Shown: piece after piece, positions 1 through 8,675 of the stretch | How the letters are laid out: each line of letters begins with the position of its first letter | Numbering within the stretch: the first letter of the stretch is position 1 | DNA from: Pseudarthrobacter sp. NamE5 | Lineage (GTDB): Bacteria > Actinomycetota > Actinomycetes > Actinomycetales > Micrococcaceae | Assembly: GCF_005796225.1 (NCBI RefSeq) | Contig: NZ_CM016730.1 | Coordinates: forward strand, 124,001-188,000 | DNA length: 64,000 nucleotides | Direction of reading: 5' to 3' | The notes under the pieces: model-generated | The model's input: the letters and a program-made list of their open reading frames with translations, nothing else | Told to the model about the DNA's origin: nothing | Database searches by the model: none | Translations under genes and position numbers: made by a program

Positions 1-1
1 C

Positions 2-484
2 GGAAACGGCACCGGCGACTACGTCGCGGCCTGGCGCCACGTCCACGATGTTGTGGCCTCCACCGGAGCTTCAAACGTTCAGTGGGTCTGGGCACCGAAT
101 GTCCCGTACTGGGGTTCCACTGCGCTGGCCGGGCTCTACCCCGGCGCCGGCTACGTCGACGTCGTGGCCCTGGACGGCTACAACTGGGGCACATCGCAGT
201 CATGGAGTTCCTGGGCCTCACCCTCGGCACTCTTTGGTGAAGGCCTCAGCGCGCTCCGCAGCCTCGCGCCGGGCAAGCCGATCATCATCTCCGAAACCGC
301 CTCGGCCGAAGCCGGAGGGTCAAAGGCCAGCTGGAACACCGACCTGGTCTCCTACCTGGCAGCCCAGTCCGACGTCACCGGCTTCGTCTGGTTCCACCAC
401 AACAAGGAAGTCGACTGGCGGATCAACAGCTCCACCAGCTCAACAAACGCCCTCAAGACCGCCCTGGCCGCCAGAAACTCCTAA
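2..484 (+). CDS. Glycoside hydrolase, GH26/mannanase-like, 3' part
   Basis: Carboxy-terminal part of a secreted-type glycosidase; the 5' end lies outside the window. The reading frame is open from base 2 to the TAA at 482-484. The text AWRHVHDV, then WVWAPN, then YPG..YVD..ALDGYNWG, and later a PIIISETAS strand is the usual late-barrel pattern of GH26 beta-mannanase or endoglucanase-like enzymes, in which the SETAS-type Glu would be the nucleophile. That is family knowledge applied to visible motifs; the substrate cannot be decided. It stands just upstream of a cellulose-synthase-like glycosyltransferase, so the pair may act on one exopolysaccharide. Confidence 0.8.
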   Translation, partial: GNGTGDYVAAWRHVHDVVASTGASNVQWVWAPNVPYWGSTALAGLYPGAGYVDVVALDGYNWGTSQSWSSWASPSALFGEGLSALRSLAPGKPIIISETASAEAGGSKASWNTDLVSYLAAQSDVTGFVWFHHNKEVDWRINSSTSSTNALKTALAARNS

Positions 485-502
485 CTCTAACCATCAGTCG
501 GG

Positions 503-534
503 CCGCATCCCTTGGAAACTCTCAGGGGATGCGG
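503..534 (+). terminator. Hairpin after the glycosidase gene
   Basis: Perfect 9-bp inverted repeat CCGCATCCC (503-511) and GGGATGCGG (526-534), about 20 bases after the glycosidase stop. No T-run follows, so it may be a weak terminator or an mRNA 3'-end stabiliser within an operon continuing into the glycosyltransferase. Confidence 0.5.
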
Positions 535-560
535 TCCGGCGAACCGAAGCTGAGGTTTGA

Positions 561-2516
561 GTGGGACGCTTCTTCAATCACCAACTCCTTGTCCGGGTCC
601 TGACCACCCTGACAATCATCCTGGGCGTGAACTACATAACCTGGCGATGGCTGTTCTCGGTGAACTGGCCAAGTGCCTGGATCGGCGTCCCGCTCGTTCT
701 GGTCGAAACCTACAGCCTCATCGATTGCTTCCTCTTCGGTCTCACCATGTGGCGGCTTCGGGAACGAGAAACACCCCCGGCACCGCCCGAGGACCTCAGC
801 GTGGACGTATTCATCACCACCTACAACGAACCCATCGACCTGGTCATGACGACGGCCGTCGCCGCCCTGGGCATCAGGTACCCGCACAACACCTGGATCC
901 TTGATGACGGCGGCCGGCCCGCCATGCAGCAGGCCGCCGCAGAAGCCGGCATCGGCTACATCACCCGTTCCCCGGAATGGGACAACCGGCCACGGCACGC
1001 AAAGGCCGGAAACCTCAATAACGCCCTTGCCGCCACCCAGGGCGAATTCCTTTTGATCCTGGACGCGGACCAGATCCCGGAACCGGTAATCCTGGACCGC
1101 ATGCTGGGCCACTTCACGAACGAAAAAGTCGCACTGGTACAGACTCCGCAATGGTTCTACAACGTCGATGACACGGACATCCTGGGGAGCCAGGCGCCGT
1201 TGTTTTATGGCCCGATCCAGCAGGGCAAGGACGGCTGGAACGCGGCCTTCTTCTGCGGCTCCAACGCCCTGATCAGGCGAGAGGCGCTCATGCAGGTCGG
1301 GATCACCTGGTACGTCCACGGTGTCCGGACCACTGTTGGACAGACCCTCAAGGCCGGAGACAGGGTCATTGCCCGGGCCCGCGCCGAACATGCCGCATCA
1401 GGCGTGCATGTAACCCGCGCCCTGGCCGCCGTTGGCCGGGCCGTACGCTCGGCCCGCAAAGAGCTACGCGGGAACACACCGGTCGGGACCGTCACCTACG
1501 ACTTCCAACGAAAAGTCGATGCGGCCGCACGAACCATCGTGACCGCGGACCTTGCCGCCATCCAGGCGGACCTGGAGGAAATCCAGCGGCTCAGCGGCAC
1601 GCCCTCCCCCACAAAAGGATTCAACCGCGATGACGTGGTGGACCGTCTGGCCAGGCGCGACTGGTCACCCATCGGCGCCATCGGCCCCGTCCGCAGGATG
1701 GTCCGCGCCATGGACGTGGACCGTTCAGATTAGGCCATCCCGATCATGCCGATGGCCACCAACTCCGTCACCGAGGACATGGCCACCTGTATGCGCCTGC
1801 ACGCCCAGGGCTGGGAAAGCGTCTATCACCACGAAATCCTGGCCAAGGGCCTCGCCCCTGAAGATCTTCGAACGATGATCACCCAGCGGCTGCGCTGGGC
1901 CCAGGGCACCATGCAGGTGTTCATGCGGGAGAACCCGCTGCTGCAAAAGGGACTCAGTGCAGGGCAGCGCCTGATGTACTTCTCCACGATGTGGAGCTAC
2001 CTCTCAGGGTTCGCGGCCGTCGTCTACCTCATCGCCCCCATCCTGTTCCTGTGCTTCGGAGTGCTGCCCGTGGCCGCGTTCAGCGTCGACTTCTTCGCCC
2101 GCCTGATCCCGTTCCTGGTAGTGAACCAGTTCCTGTTCTTTGTCGCCGCCCGGGGCCGGAAAACCTGGCGCGGACAGCAATACAGCCTCGCCCTCTTCCC
2201 CGTATGGATCAAAGCCTGCACAAGTGCGGCGCGCAATGTCCTGTTCGGGCAAAGCCTCAGCTTCGCAATCACCCCGAAAACCCGGCAAAACGGCGGACCG
2301 CCCTGGGCCCTGATCCGGCCCCAGCTGATTGCCATCGCCGCGCTGGTAATCGCCGCCATCACCGGACTGACCCGCATGTTCACCGGCGTCGGCGCCCCCG
2401 CTGGCACCCTGGTAAACGTGGCGTGGGTGGCCTACGACCTGGTCATCCTCAGCGTGATCATCAGAGCGGCGCTGTACAACGGCTTCACCCCACAGGCGCT
2501 AAAGGACAACCAATGA
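561..2516 (+). pseudogene. Cellulose-synthase-like GT2 glycosyltransferase, interrupted by an in-frame amber codon
   Basis: Processive membrane glycosyltransferase of the cellulose synthase type, about 651 codons from the GTG at 561. Two N-terminal membrane segments (about residues 10-30 and 40-60) precede the GT2 domain with TTYNEP (86-91), DDG (115-117) and DAD (168-170). A charged insert of about 110 residues follows, then TED (404-406), QRLRW (442-446) and four to six further membrane segments. Codon 391 is TAG (1731-1733). The frame is identical on both sides and the missing TED and QRLRW motifs lie directly after it, so a single GAG-to-TAG change is the simplest explanation. Unless the stop is read through or is a sequencing error, the product ends before its catalytic base. 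A restart at 1746 would lack the sugar-nucleotide site. Confidence 0.85.
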
Positions 2517-2609
2517 AACTTAACGCTCACGCATTCGAATACTTCCTACCCCGGGTCGCCTCACGCCCACTCATTGCGAATGACACCCTAAGGGGTGAAC
2601 AATCGCCGT

Positions 2610-2828
2610 ATGGAAAAACGATACGAAGTCGAAGTTGATACAGAATCCCCGACAGCACCTGAAGACGGAAAAGCCCTGGCTATGGGCGCCGCTCAAATCC
2701 AACTGTTGGCAGCAGCCGATGGCCACACACTCACCGATGCCGAAGCGCTGCAGGACCTCCACGTCGAAGGTCTTGGACCAGGCAGCACCAAGTTCAAGGT
2801 ATCTAAGACGATCGAAATCGGCGGTTAG
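2610..2828 (+). CDS. Small acidic hypothetical protein
   Basis: A 72-residue acidic protein starting MEKRYEVEVD and ending SKTIEIGG. I do not recognise the family. An alternative GTG start lies at 2595. The composition is protein-like, with regular hydrophobic spacing, a central alanine/leucine-rich helix (AMGAAQIQLLAAADG) and a final beta-like strand, and no stop interrupts it. It lies between the glycosyltransferase and the truncated kinase on the same strand, separated from both by gaps, so no operon partner is implied. It could be a chance reading frame. Confidence 0.4.
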   Translation: MEKRYEVEVDTESPTAPEDGKALAMGAAQIQLLAAADGHTLTDAEALQDLHVEGLGPGSTKFKVSKTIEIGG

Positions 2829-2900
2829 CAACCGCAGGCAAGCAAATTCCCGCTCGATTCCGCAGCCGAGGCCAATAACTGTGAGTACGTCAACACAGAC

Positions 2901-3611
2901 GTGGCGTTTCATGCCGGGCGGGATCTTCATGACGTCCTTGCCCATTCTCTGGCTGTTATCGCGGCGCAGGCAGACGGCAGCCGGTATTTGAGTAAGGATC
3001 AGCCGAAGGCGGTCCTGGGTGCCTTGGAAAATATTGCAGGGTCCGCGAGGACTGCGTTGGTGGACGCCCAACGTGTAATCGAAGGGGTCCGGGGTAACGG
3101 TATGGCCGTCCCTCAGCCACAGTTCAGCGATATTGAGGGGCTTGTTGAAGGGCTTCAACGTGGCAGTCTAAAAATTCAGACCAGTGAATCCGGAACCCGC
3201 ATGGAGCTTTCGGGTGGACAGCAGGTGGCGGTTTTCCGCATTGTGCAGGAATGCCTCACGAATGCTCTTAAGCACGGTGGGCGGGGCGCGGCAGCCCGTG
3301 TGCACTTCGACTGGAGCGGGCCTGGACTTACGGTCCATGTGGCCTCGGAATTGGCCTCCGGCAAACATGGTCAACTAGCGGCCGCAGGTCCGCAGCGTCT
3401 TGGGCGCGGTCTTCCCGGCATGCGGGAGCGTGCACATTTAGCCGGCGGATGGCTGACTGCAGGACCGGATGGCGAACAGTTTCGTATGACCGCATTCATC
3501 CCTTACCTGGCAGACGTTGACGATCCCGCCAGCGAAAACACTGTCCAAGAGCACCCTGTGACGCATAACGTCCTTCAAGTGGCGACCGGAAACGCCGATC
3601 GTAATGACTGA
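2901..3611 (+). pseudogene. NarL-type sensor histidine kinase, N-terminally truncated
   Basis: Transmitter half of a HisKA_3-type sensor kinase, normally partner of a LuxR/NarL response regulator. The H-box text RDLHDVLAHSL begins at residue 7, with phospho-accepting His10. The N-box CLTNALKHGG is near residue 119 and a GRGLPGMRERAHLAGG G-box is near 173. Family members carry several membrane segments and a linker ahead of the H-box; here only about six residues precede it, and an in-frame stop lies about 27 bases upstream of the GTG. The sensor half is therefore missing. It overlaps the regulator gene by 8 bases, keeping the ancestral operon join. It might still phosphorylate its partner without a signal. 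Confidence 0.75.
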
Positions 3612-4275
3612 AACCGGGGCTCGTATCAGCGAAGCCTTGGTCGATGACCAGCCGCTGTTCCTGGCCGGTATCCGCATGCTCATCCAGAGCCAACAAGACA
3701 TGCAGTTCGCTGGCCAGGCCGCGGACGGGGAACAGGCAGTGGCACTGGCAGCCGAAAGCCGTCCGGATGTGATGCTCATGGACCTACGCATGCCTGTCAT
3801 GGACGGAGTTGCCGCCACCCGCCAAATCATCAGCGACGCGGACGCGTGTAACTCTGACAGGCCTCGAATAATCGCGCTTACTACCTTTAACCGCGATTAC
3901 GCCGTTCTGGATGCCGTCCAGGCCGGGGCGAGTGGTTACCTGCTCAAAAGCGCCGAACCCGAATTCCTGCTTGCGGCAATCAGGACCGTTCATTCCGGAT
4001 ACTCAGGATCGGTACACTCACTGTTCGAGCACGCGGCTAGCCGCGGTCCGAGCGTGGGGCCGGATCTATCGGTTCTGGACGTCCTCTCGGTCCGTGAACG
4101 GGATGTGTTTCTCCTGGCCGCCAAGGGACTCAGCAACAGGGACATAGCCGGAGCCTTGTTCGTTTTCGATGCCACAGTGAAGACACACTTACGAAGCGTT
4201 CTGGACAAACTGGCCCTCCGCACCAGACTGCAACTGATTGCGTTCGCTCACGAACGCAGGCTCCTGGGCGACTGA
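3604..4275 (+). CDS. LuxR/NarL-family response regulator
   Basis: Complete two-component response regulator of 223 residues. The receiver domain (about 8-125) has acidic residues DD at 14-15, the phosphorylation site Asp60 in VMLMDLRMPVMDG and the conserved Lys115 in GYLLK. The LuxR-type HTH lies at about 155-215 (LSVRERDVFLLAAKGLSNRDIA, then VKTHLRSVLDKL). It overlaps the end of the kinase fragment by 8 bases. The target genes are unknown, and with the truncated cognate kinase its signal input is doubtful. Confidence 0.92.
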   Translation: MTETGARISEALVDDQPLFLAGIRMLIQSQQDMQFAGQAADGEQAVALAAESRPDVMLMDLRMPVMDGVAATRQIISDADACNSDRPRIIALTTFNRDYAVLDAVQAGASGYLLKSAEPEFLLAAIRTVHSGYSGSVHSLFEHAASRGPSVGPDLSVLDVLSVRERDVFLLAAKGLSNRDIAGALFVFDATVKTHLRSVLDKLALRTRLQLIAFAHERRLLGD

Positions 4276-4732
4276 AAGAGTTTGGAATCAGCCGTTCTAC
4301 GACTGAGGCGTCCGGTGGAGGATCCTCTTGTGGGCTGCACTACGGCGACAAACAGCAACCGCCAAGCCCAAGAGTCCCGGGTTACAACCCGGGACTCGAA
4401 TCGTTCTTTCTAAGCGAGAGCTTTTTCCCACGCTGGCTGGTTACGAAGGACGTAAGCAGCAGCTGCACGCCAGTGCTCGCCAGGCGGTTTCTCACCAACG
4501 TCGCAACAGGCTCTATGCGAATGTAACTGAATCCGTCTTCGGTGCCTGGATGCCTTACCGTGGAGCACCGAAAATTAGATATTGGGTGCAACCTGAGCGC
4601 AGCCAGAAACCCGGTCAGCGCTGAGTACTGACGTGGCGCAATTTGTAGCGTTCGAGGCACAGCGCTCTTCTAACAAGAAGACTCCTAGTCGGCAGTGCCT
4701 TAGCAACGAATCCAACTCTCACCTTGACTTCT
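4276..4732. other. Intergenic stretch with a strong hairpin
   Basis: No convincing gene. The main structure is a 12-bp perfect inverted repeat at 4372-4397 (GAGTCCCGGGTT, 2-base loop, AACCCGGGACTC). It resembles a tRNA T-arm in wording but no tRNA body surrounds it; it more likely ends the two-component transcript. Confidence 0.5.
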
Positions 4733-4752
4733 AAATCTATATAGCTAGATTT
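4733..4752. promoter_or_regulatory. Palindromic operator upstream of the padR-family gene
   Basis: Perfect inverted repeat AAATCTA (4733-4739), 6-base spacer, TAGATTT (4746-4752), ending 5 bases before the ATG of the PadR-family regulator. PadR proteins commonly bind such AT-rich palindromes over their own promoter, so autoregulation is inferred. The site is so close to the start codon that little or no leader remains. Confidence 0.65.
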
Positions 4753-4757
4753 ATGCC

Positions 4758-5093
4758 ATGGAGAACTTAGGGCGAGTCACGCCGGCCACTGCGTTGGTCT
4801 TGGAATCTTTGCTATCTGCAGAACGAGTATGGGGGCTGCAGATCGTTAAGGATGCCGGGAAGAAGCCGGGCACCGTCTATCCCATTCTTGATCGGCTTGA
4901 GTCAGCAGGGTGGATTCAAGGCGAATGGGACACAGCGGAGGTCCGCAAGGGACCTCGACGTCGTTACTACCGCTTGGTTTCGGAAGCCCGACCCGTAGCG
5001 CTGGCATACGTTAAGGCACAGCAAGCTAAAGTACCGTCTCCGGCTTCGCGGCCGTCGCCTGCACTGCGTGATACCCAGTGGTGCGGCGCATGA
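4758..5093 (+). CDS. PadR-family transcriptional regulator
   Basis: Short (111-residue) PadR-type winged-helix regulator. The text ALVLESLL...VWGLQIVKDAGKKPGTVYPILDRLESAGWIQGEWD...GPRRRYYRLV contains the recognition helix (TVYPILDRLE) and the wing with the GPRRRYY signature. The C-terminal dimer helix is short, as in the PadR-s2 class. It overlaps the next gene by ATGA, and a perfect palindrome sits just before its start. This gene pair recurs in actinobacteria as regulator plus membrane target, an inference from order and overlap here. The ligand is unknown. Confidence 0.88.
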   Translation: MENLGRVTPATALVLESLLSAERVWGLQIVKDAGKKPGTVYPILDRLESAGWIQGEWDTAEVRKGPRRRYYRLVSEARPVALAYVKAQQAKVPSPASRPSPALRDTQWCGA

Positions 5094-5749
5094 GCTCGGC
5101 CGACAAGGTTCTCGCACTCTGTGTGGCATTAACTCCTTCCCAGTTCAAAGCTGTCCGTGAGGAGCAGTGGCGCGCAGATCTTCGGGACGGACCTGGGCTG
5201 GGGATTTCCACATCATCTTTGTTGTTTGGGGCCCTTTGTTCATCCATAACTGCCAGGTTCTACGAAGCAATAAATCGTGGCAGCTTCCTGCTGTCACAGC
5301 TAACAAGGGGGAAAAACATGAAGGTATTACTCGTGATGAGCGGCTTGGCCGCCGTCCTCGCCGCCGGCGCTGTCGTCGGTGTCCAAGCCGTCCAACCGAA
5401 AACGGAATACCCGCGACCAGAGGCCATGACCATTGCGGGATACGAAGGGTGGTGGAACTCAACACCCGCGTCCGGAAACACAGAAGGCCTACCCCAGGAA
5501 ACGGTGGCCGTGAACACCCGGACCGGCAAAATCGTCGATGCCTCCAACAGGGCCAGGAACGATGCAGGGCTGCCTACTCTGCCTTCAGACGTAAACTTCG
5601 ACGTTGTCCCTGACCCTAACTGGCCAGCAAACTCAATAGTCATCATCGATACCGCCTCGGGCAAAGTCATTGAGGACTTCGTGGTTGATGAAAAGGGGTC
5701 CGCCTACGATCAATACGGGCAACCGTACCAGCCGAAAAATAACTTCTAA
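5090..5749 (+). CDS. PadR-linked membrane-anchored protein
   Basis: Partner of the PadR regulator, 219 residues from the ATG that overlaps its stop codon. The N-terminal third (SSADKVLALCVALTPSQFKAVREEQWRADL) is a soluble helical part, followed by one membrane segment at about 79-100 and an extracytoplasmic region with PNWPANSIVIIDTASGKVIEDFVVDEKG. I know no function for it. An internal in-frame ATG at 5318 has a strong AAGGGGG ribosome site 6 bases upstream and would give a 143-residue protein starting directly at the membrane segment, so two products may be made. A decayed relative lies at about 46600-46870 on the minus strand. Confidence 0.7.
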   Translation: MSSADKVLALCVALTPSQFKAVREEQWRADLRDGPGLGISTSSLLFGALCSSITARFYEAINRGSFLLSQLTRGKNMKVLLVMSGLAAVLAAGAVVGVQAVQPKTEYPRPEAMTIAGYEGWWNSTPASGNTEGLPQETVAVNTRTGKIVDASNRARNDAGLPTLPSDVNFDVVPDPNWPANSIVIIDTASGKVIEDFVVDEKGSAYDQYGQPYQPKNNF

Positions 5750-5762
5750 GCGCTTACAGGAC

Positions 5763-5790
5763 GATGCCCAGCTCAAAAGAGCTGGGCATC
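5763..5790. terminator. Bidirectional hairpin after the PadR operon
   Basis: Perfect 12-bp inverted repeat GATGCCCAGCTC / GAGCTGGGCATC with an AAAA loop, 13 bases after the stop at 5749. The T-run is weak, so it may act as a transcript end or processing site. Confidence 0.6.
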
Positions 5791-5913
5791 AGCCCAAGCC
5801 AGAACAACTTCAGGTACAGCTCGACCGGGCCTATGCTGCACCGAGTCCCGCTCCGCCTTCGCGGCGTCTCGTAAAGGGTTCCTTGAACGCGACTGTGTGC
5901 AAGGAACCCACTT

Positions 5914-7258
5914 CTACTGTCCATGGTTGGGGTCAATTGGGTTTTCCACGGCTGGAATTGGGAGCCGCTGGGGTAGCTCCTTGGTCGCCGTAGCGGTGGG
6001 AAACCTTATTGAATTGTCCCCGGCTGTGGGCAGCCGAGTCGTTTTTCCAATGCCTTTGGAAACGGCCTTGGTCGAAAGCGCAGCAATGGTTAGGGAAGCA
6101 AAGCGCGCGGCAGCGCTATCCCAGTTGAGGACGGCCCGTGGCCGTCCGTTGATTTCATCAGCGGCGAAGCGGACCTCAGCTTGTTCTAGCAGTCCGTTGG
6201 CGTTCTCGTTCGATGCACGTTGCCAAGGGCTGGCCGGGTCGCAAAAGTACACGAGCGTTCCTAGCGCCGCGGTGACTTCGGCGTGTTTGGCCATCTCGGA
6301 GCCACGGTCCCACGTCAAGGTCCTCCGCAGCGTGGCCGGCAGGACCCCCAACGCCTCAATGATGGTCACGCATGTTATCGGACCTGTTGCCTGGGCGGAG
6401 CGCGAAGGCGAGGAGGAGCCTGGAGGAGCGCTCCACCAACGTCACGATCGCTGATTTGTTCCCTTTCCCCATGATGAGGTCGCCTTCCCAATGGCCTGCT
6501 TCTTCCCTGGTAGTTATGTGGGCTGGGCGGTCCCCGATCTTCAGAGCATTAGCCATGTAGTGGCGTGGCTTCACCTTGGTCCTGGACCGCGGCCGCCGGC
6601 TGAATTTACCCGATCGAAGCAGCCGGGCTGACCCGGCTGGAACGGGGCGGATGCTCAGATGGTAAAGGGCACGGTAGACCGTTTCATGCGCCAAATGCCG
6701 ATGCTTTTCTCCCGGAAACCTTGCCTTTAAGGCCCGACAGACCTGCTGAGGACTCCACCGCTTCGACAGGCACTCTACGACGTAGTGCCGCAACTCGTCA
6801 TCGCCGACGAGTTTGGCCTGCCTTGGCCTCGGCCTTCTCTTCTGCGCCATTTTCTGGGCGCGGAACGGATGATAACGACGCTTGTCGGAACGATTCCGAG
6901 TCAACTCCCTGCTGATTGTGGACGGTGACCGCCCAAGATCACGAGCGATGGATCGAAGACTTGCCCGAACCAGTAGGCGGTCGGCGATGTAGATGCGTTC
7001 GTCCTCTGACAAATAGCGACTGGACACAGCTGCCGCAGGAACCGCCTTACGAGGCCTCGGATCCAAGCCTTGCTGGACCAAGCCCTCCACCCCGTTGCGT
7101 CCATGCAACCAACGATGGCCCGTGTTCTGGTTGATCCCCAGAATCCTGCATGCTGCCCGGTTGGAGTGCCCTTCTTTCATGAGCTGAACATACAAGGGCC
7201 TCTTCTCAACCAAGCCCGGAGGGCCCATTTTCCTCGATCGGCGCGTCGAACTACGCAT
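5914..7258 (-). pseudogene. IS30-family transposase, frameshifted
   Basis: Remnant of an IS30 transposase read from 7258 down. The N-terminal part (7258-6356) has the HTH text YIADRLLVRASLRSIARDLGRSPSTISREL and the DDE-domain start with HWEGDLIMGKGNKSAIVTLVERSSR. The frame then shifts near 6365 and resumes with IEALGVLP..TWDRGSEMAKH and YFCDPASPWQRASNENANGLL. The usual RQYFPKGTDLS-like stretch after ENANGLL is absent, so there is also a small deletion. The C-terminal frame runs into a 110-bp palindromic element instead of a normal end. I could not find a convincing left inverted repeat; sequence near 7279-7310 (GTGTTGCGACGTTCGTTGG) looks like an IS30-type right end. Confidence 0.85.
5921..6029. 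repeat. MITE-like palindromic element, copy 1
   Basis: About 109 bp with imperfect terminal inverted repeats. The left end reads CCATGGTTGGGGTCAAT and the right end, read inward on the other strand, CCACAGCCGGGGACAAT. An inner stem pairs GGAGC with GCTCC. A second copy in the same orientation lies at 28656-28767, roughly 80% identical by eye. It encodes nothing and looks like a miniature inverted-repeat element or a structured RNA. Confidence 0.7.
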
Positions 7259-7273
7259 GAATCAACACCACTT

Positions 7274-7597
7274 TCAGTAGGTGTTGCGACGTTCGTTGGA
7301 AACCGCCCCATGGCCATTGAGATACATGTCGGCCCAGGGTTGGAATCCCGTCTTATGTGACGTTTCCAAAAGGTCGTGCATGGCAGCCGTTCGTTCGATC
7401 AGGGCTTCGGGCAAAGCCTTCCTGAGCGCGGTATCAGCTCCGTAGCCGTCCACCACTGCCCGCAATCGCAACGCAGCTTCTGCTACAGGCTCGTCATCAA
7501 AGAGCAGGCCGAAGGACTGTGCAGCATATGCCAGGTCCCAAAGACGTGTGCTCGGCCCAGCTGCATCCCAGTCAATAAAGACCCACCGCTCCCCCAT
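7274..7597 (-). pseudogene. Aminoglycoside phosphotransferase-family remnant (C-terminal)
   Basis: C-terminal fragment of an APH/choline-kinase-fold phosphotransferase. RWVFIDWDAAGPSTRLWDLAYAAQSF is the usual Mg-binding IDWD block and the helix after it. The N-lobe and the HGD catalytic loop are not present in this frame. Upstream minus-strand text up to about 7990 (GGSGNNVVRMHVW, then LRRIVETTHGLLEPLEP) reads like shifted pieces of the same gene, so the gene has probably decayed in several frames. It abuts the right end of the IS30 remnant, which may have cut it. It is unlikely to confer resistance. Confidence 0.6.
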
Positions 7598-8198
7598 AAT
7601 CAGATCCGGGCGAGCTCATCGTCAACTGTTTCCGGAGCTCTGCATTCCAGCGGTTCCAGCGGTTCCAGCAAACCGTGCGTCGTCTCAACAATGCGTCTCA
7701 ACTGATCTATTCTCAGCCAAAGGGAAAGTGGCCTTTGATGAGCTATGGGAGTCGCTTTGGGGAGTATTGGATATGCCAGGGCCCCTCTCCCCCATCTACT
7801 GTGAGGCCCTGGCAGTCGACCCCGGATGGGACAAGCCCTCAATGCGAAAGGCCGACGACGCGGCCACGCTGGCAGCACAGGCTGGAGGAACTGCAAAACC
7901 TCCGTGTCGGCATCCGCCAAAGTCCGGATCGAGTTGGGCCAGACGTGCATCCGAACCACGTTGTTCCCGCTGCCACCGAAAGGGCTGGTTCAGGCCCTAC
8001 CGGCAAGCCGGGCCCTTGGCTGGGGGTGCTTCCCCCATCTTCTCCCCTAGCGCCAACATCGATTTACAGCGCCACTGTGTCCCCGGCCGTCGGCGGCCTC
8101 TGCGCGGGGGCCCAATTAGCATGGTTTGCAGGCCGTAGTGCAGCCCGCTACTTGTTGAGCCAGACTATACGGTCCCATTGTGCGGTCAACCATTGTTC

Positions 8199-8220
8199 GT
8201 ACCATAAGGTATGCCATAAC
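8199..8220 (-). repeat. Paired TTATGGCA-like repeat, left of parAB
   Basis: On the minus strand two units, TTATGGCA and TTATGGTA, occur with an 11-base period. The same arrangement, differing at only a few positions, lies right of the partition genes at 10411-10432. Likely binding sites for the partition partner protein or for Rep; function inferred from position. Confidence 0.5.
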
Positions 8221-8397
8221 TCCTATTTGTTGTTCTCCTATACGACTCACTGGGCGACTCGTTGGAGGACCAGCCGCACGACCCGTGATAGACGACGCCT
8301 AGCGGCCGGCTAAACAAACAATAAGAACCGTAATAGATCGCCACGCCCAACGCTCAACGGGCCGATAAGTGGGAAAACAGGGGGGATACGACACGGG

Positions 8398-8413
8398 GCA
8401 AACAATTGTTTGC
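8398..8413. promoter_or_regulatory. 16-bp perfect palindrome
   Basis: GCAAACAATTGTTTGC, a complete palindrome about 260 bases upstream of parA. A dimeric regulator or partition protein site is likely; the binding protein is unknown. Confidence 0.45.
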
Positions 8414-8675
8414 ACAATAAGACTCAGCACAGGGTTAGCCGCAACAAGCCCAATGTACGGCAACGCTAAAGGGCCAATTGCTCATCCCACGTGATTCCGT
8501 GTGGGGGAGCAGGCATGAGGCCCAGCGATGCCCATAACGGAAACCCCAATGTATGACCCTGCTTTGCACACTGTTATTCCTCATATGCGTGTCACTACCA
8601 ACATTCCCAGAGGAGCGCACATAGCGTTGACAGCAGGACAACATGCAACCCAGCAAGTAGGAGAGTCGCCGACCG

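Larger units (their letters stand above)
8139..8675. other. Region upstream of parA: candidate centromere/regulatory zone
   Basis: No gene is visible. The stretch is more AT-rich than its surroundings and holds a paired TTATGGCA-type repeat at 8199-8220 (minus orientation), a 16-bp perfect palindrome at 8398-8413 and several AACAAT/ATTGTT words (about 8191, 8222, 8316, 8402). A TTGACA near 8626 could be a -35 box for parA. This is where a partition site or replication control elements would be expected. Confidence 0.5.

Noticed and set aside
522..1391. Long minus-strand frame of 289 codons
   Set aside because: Lies fully opposite the glycosyltransferase; composition is that of a GC-rich shadow frame and no motif was seen.
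4372..4397. T-arm-like sequence suggesting a tRNA
   Set aside because: The 12-bp stem with 2-base loop is a simple hairpin; no acceptor, D or anticodon arm could be drawn.
5914..7310. Complete IS30 element with both inverted repeats
   Set aside because: A right-end-like sequence is visible near 7279-7310, but no left partner could be matched and the transposase is broken, so only a remnant is reported.
7548..8313. Overlapping plus-strand frames of about 200 codons
   Set aside because: No family-like text; minus-strand phosphotransferase pieces explain the region better.
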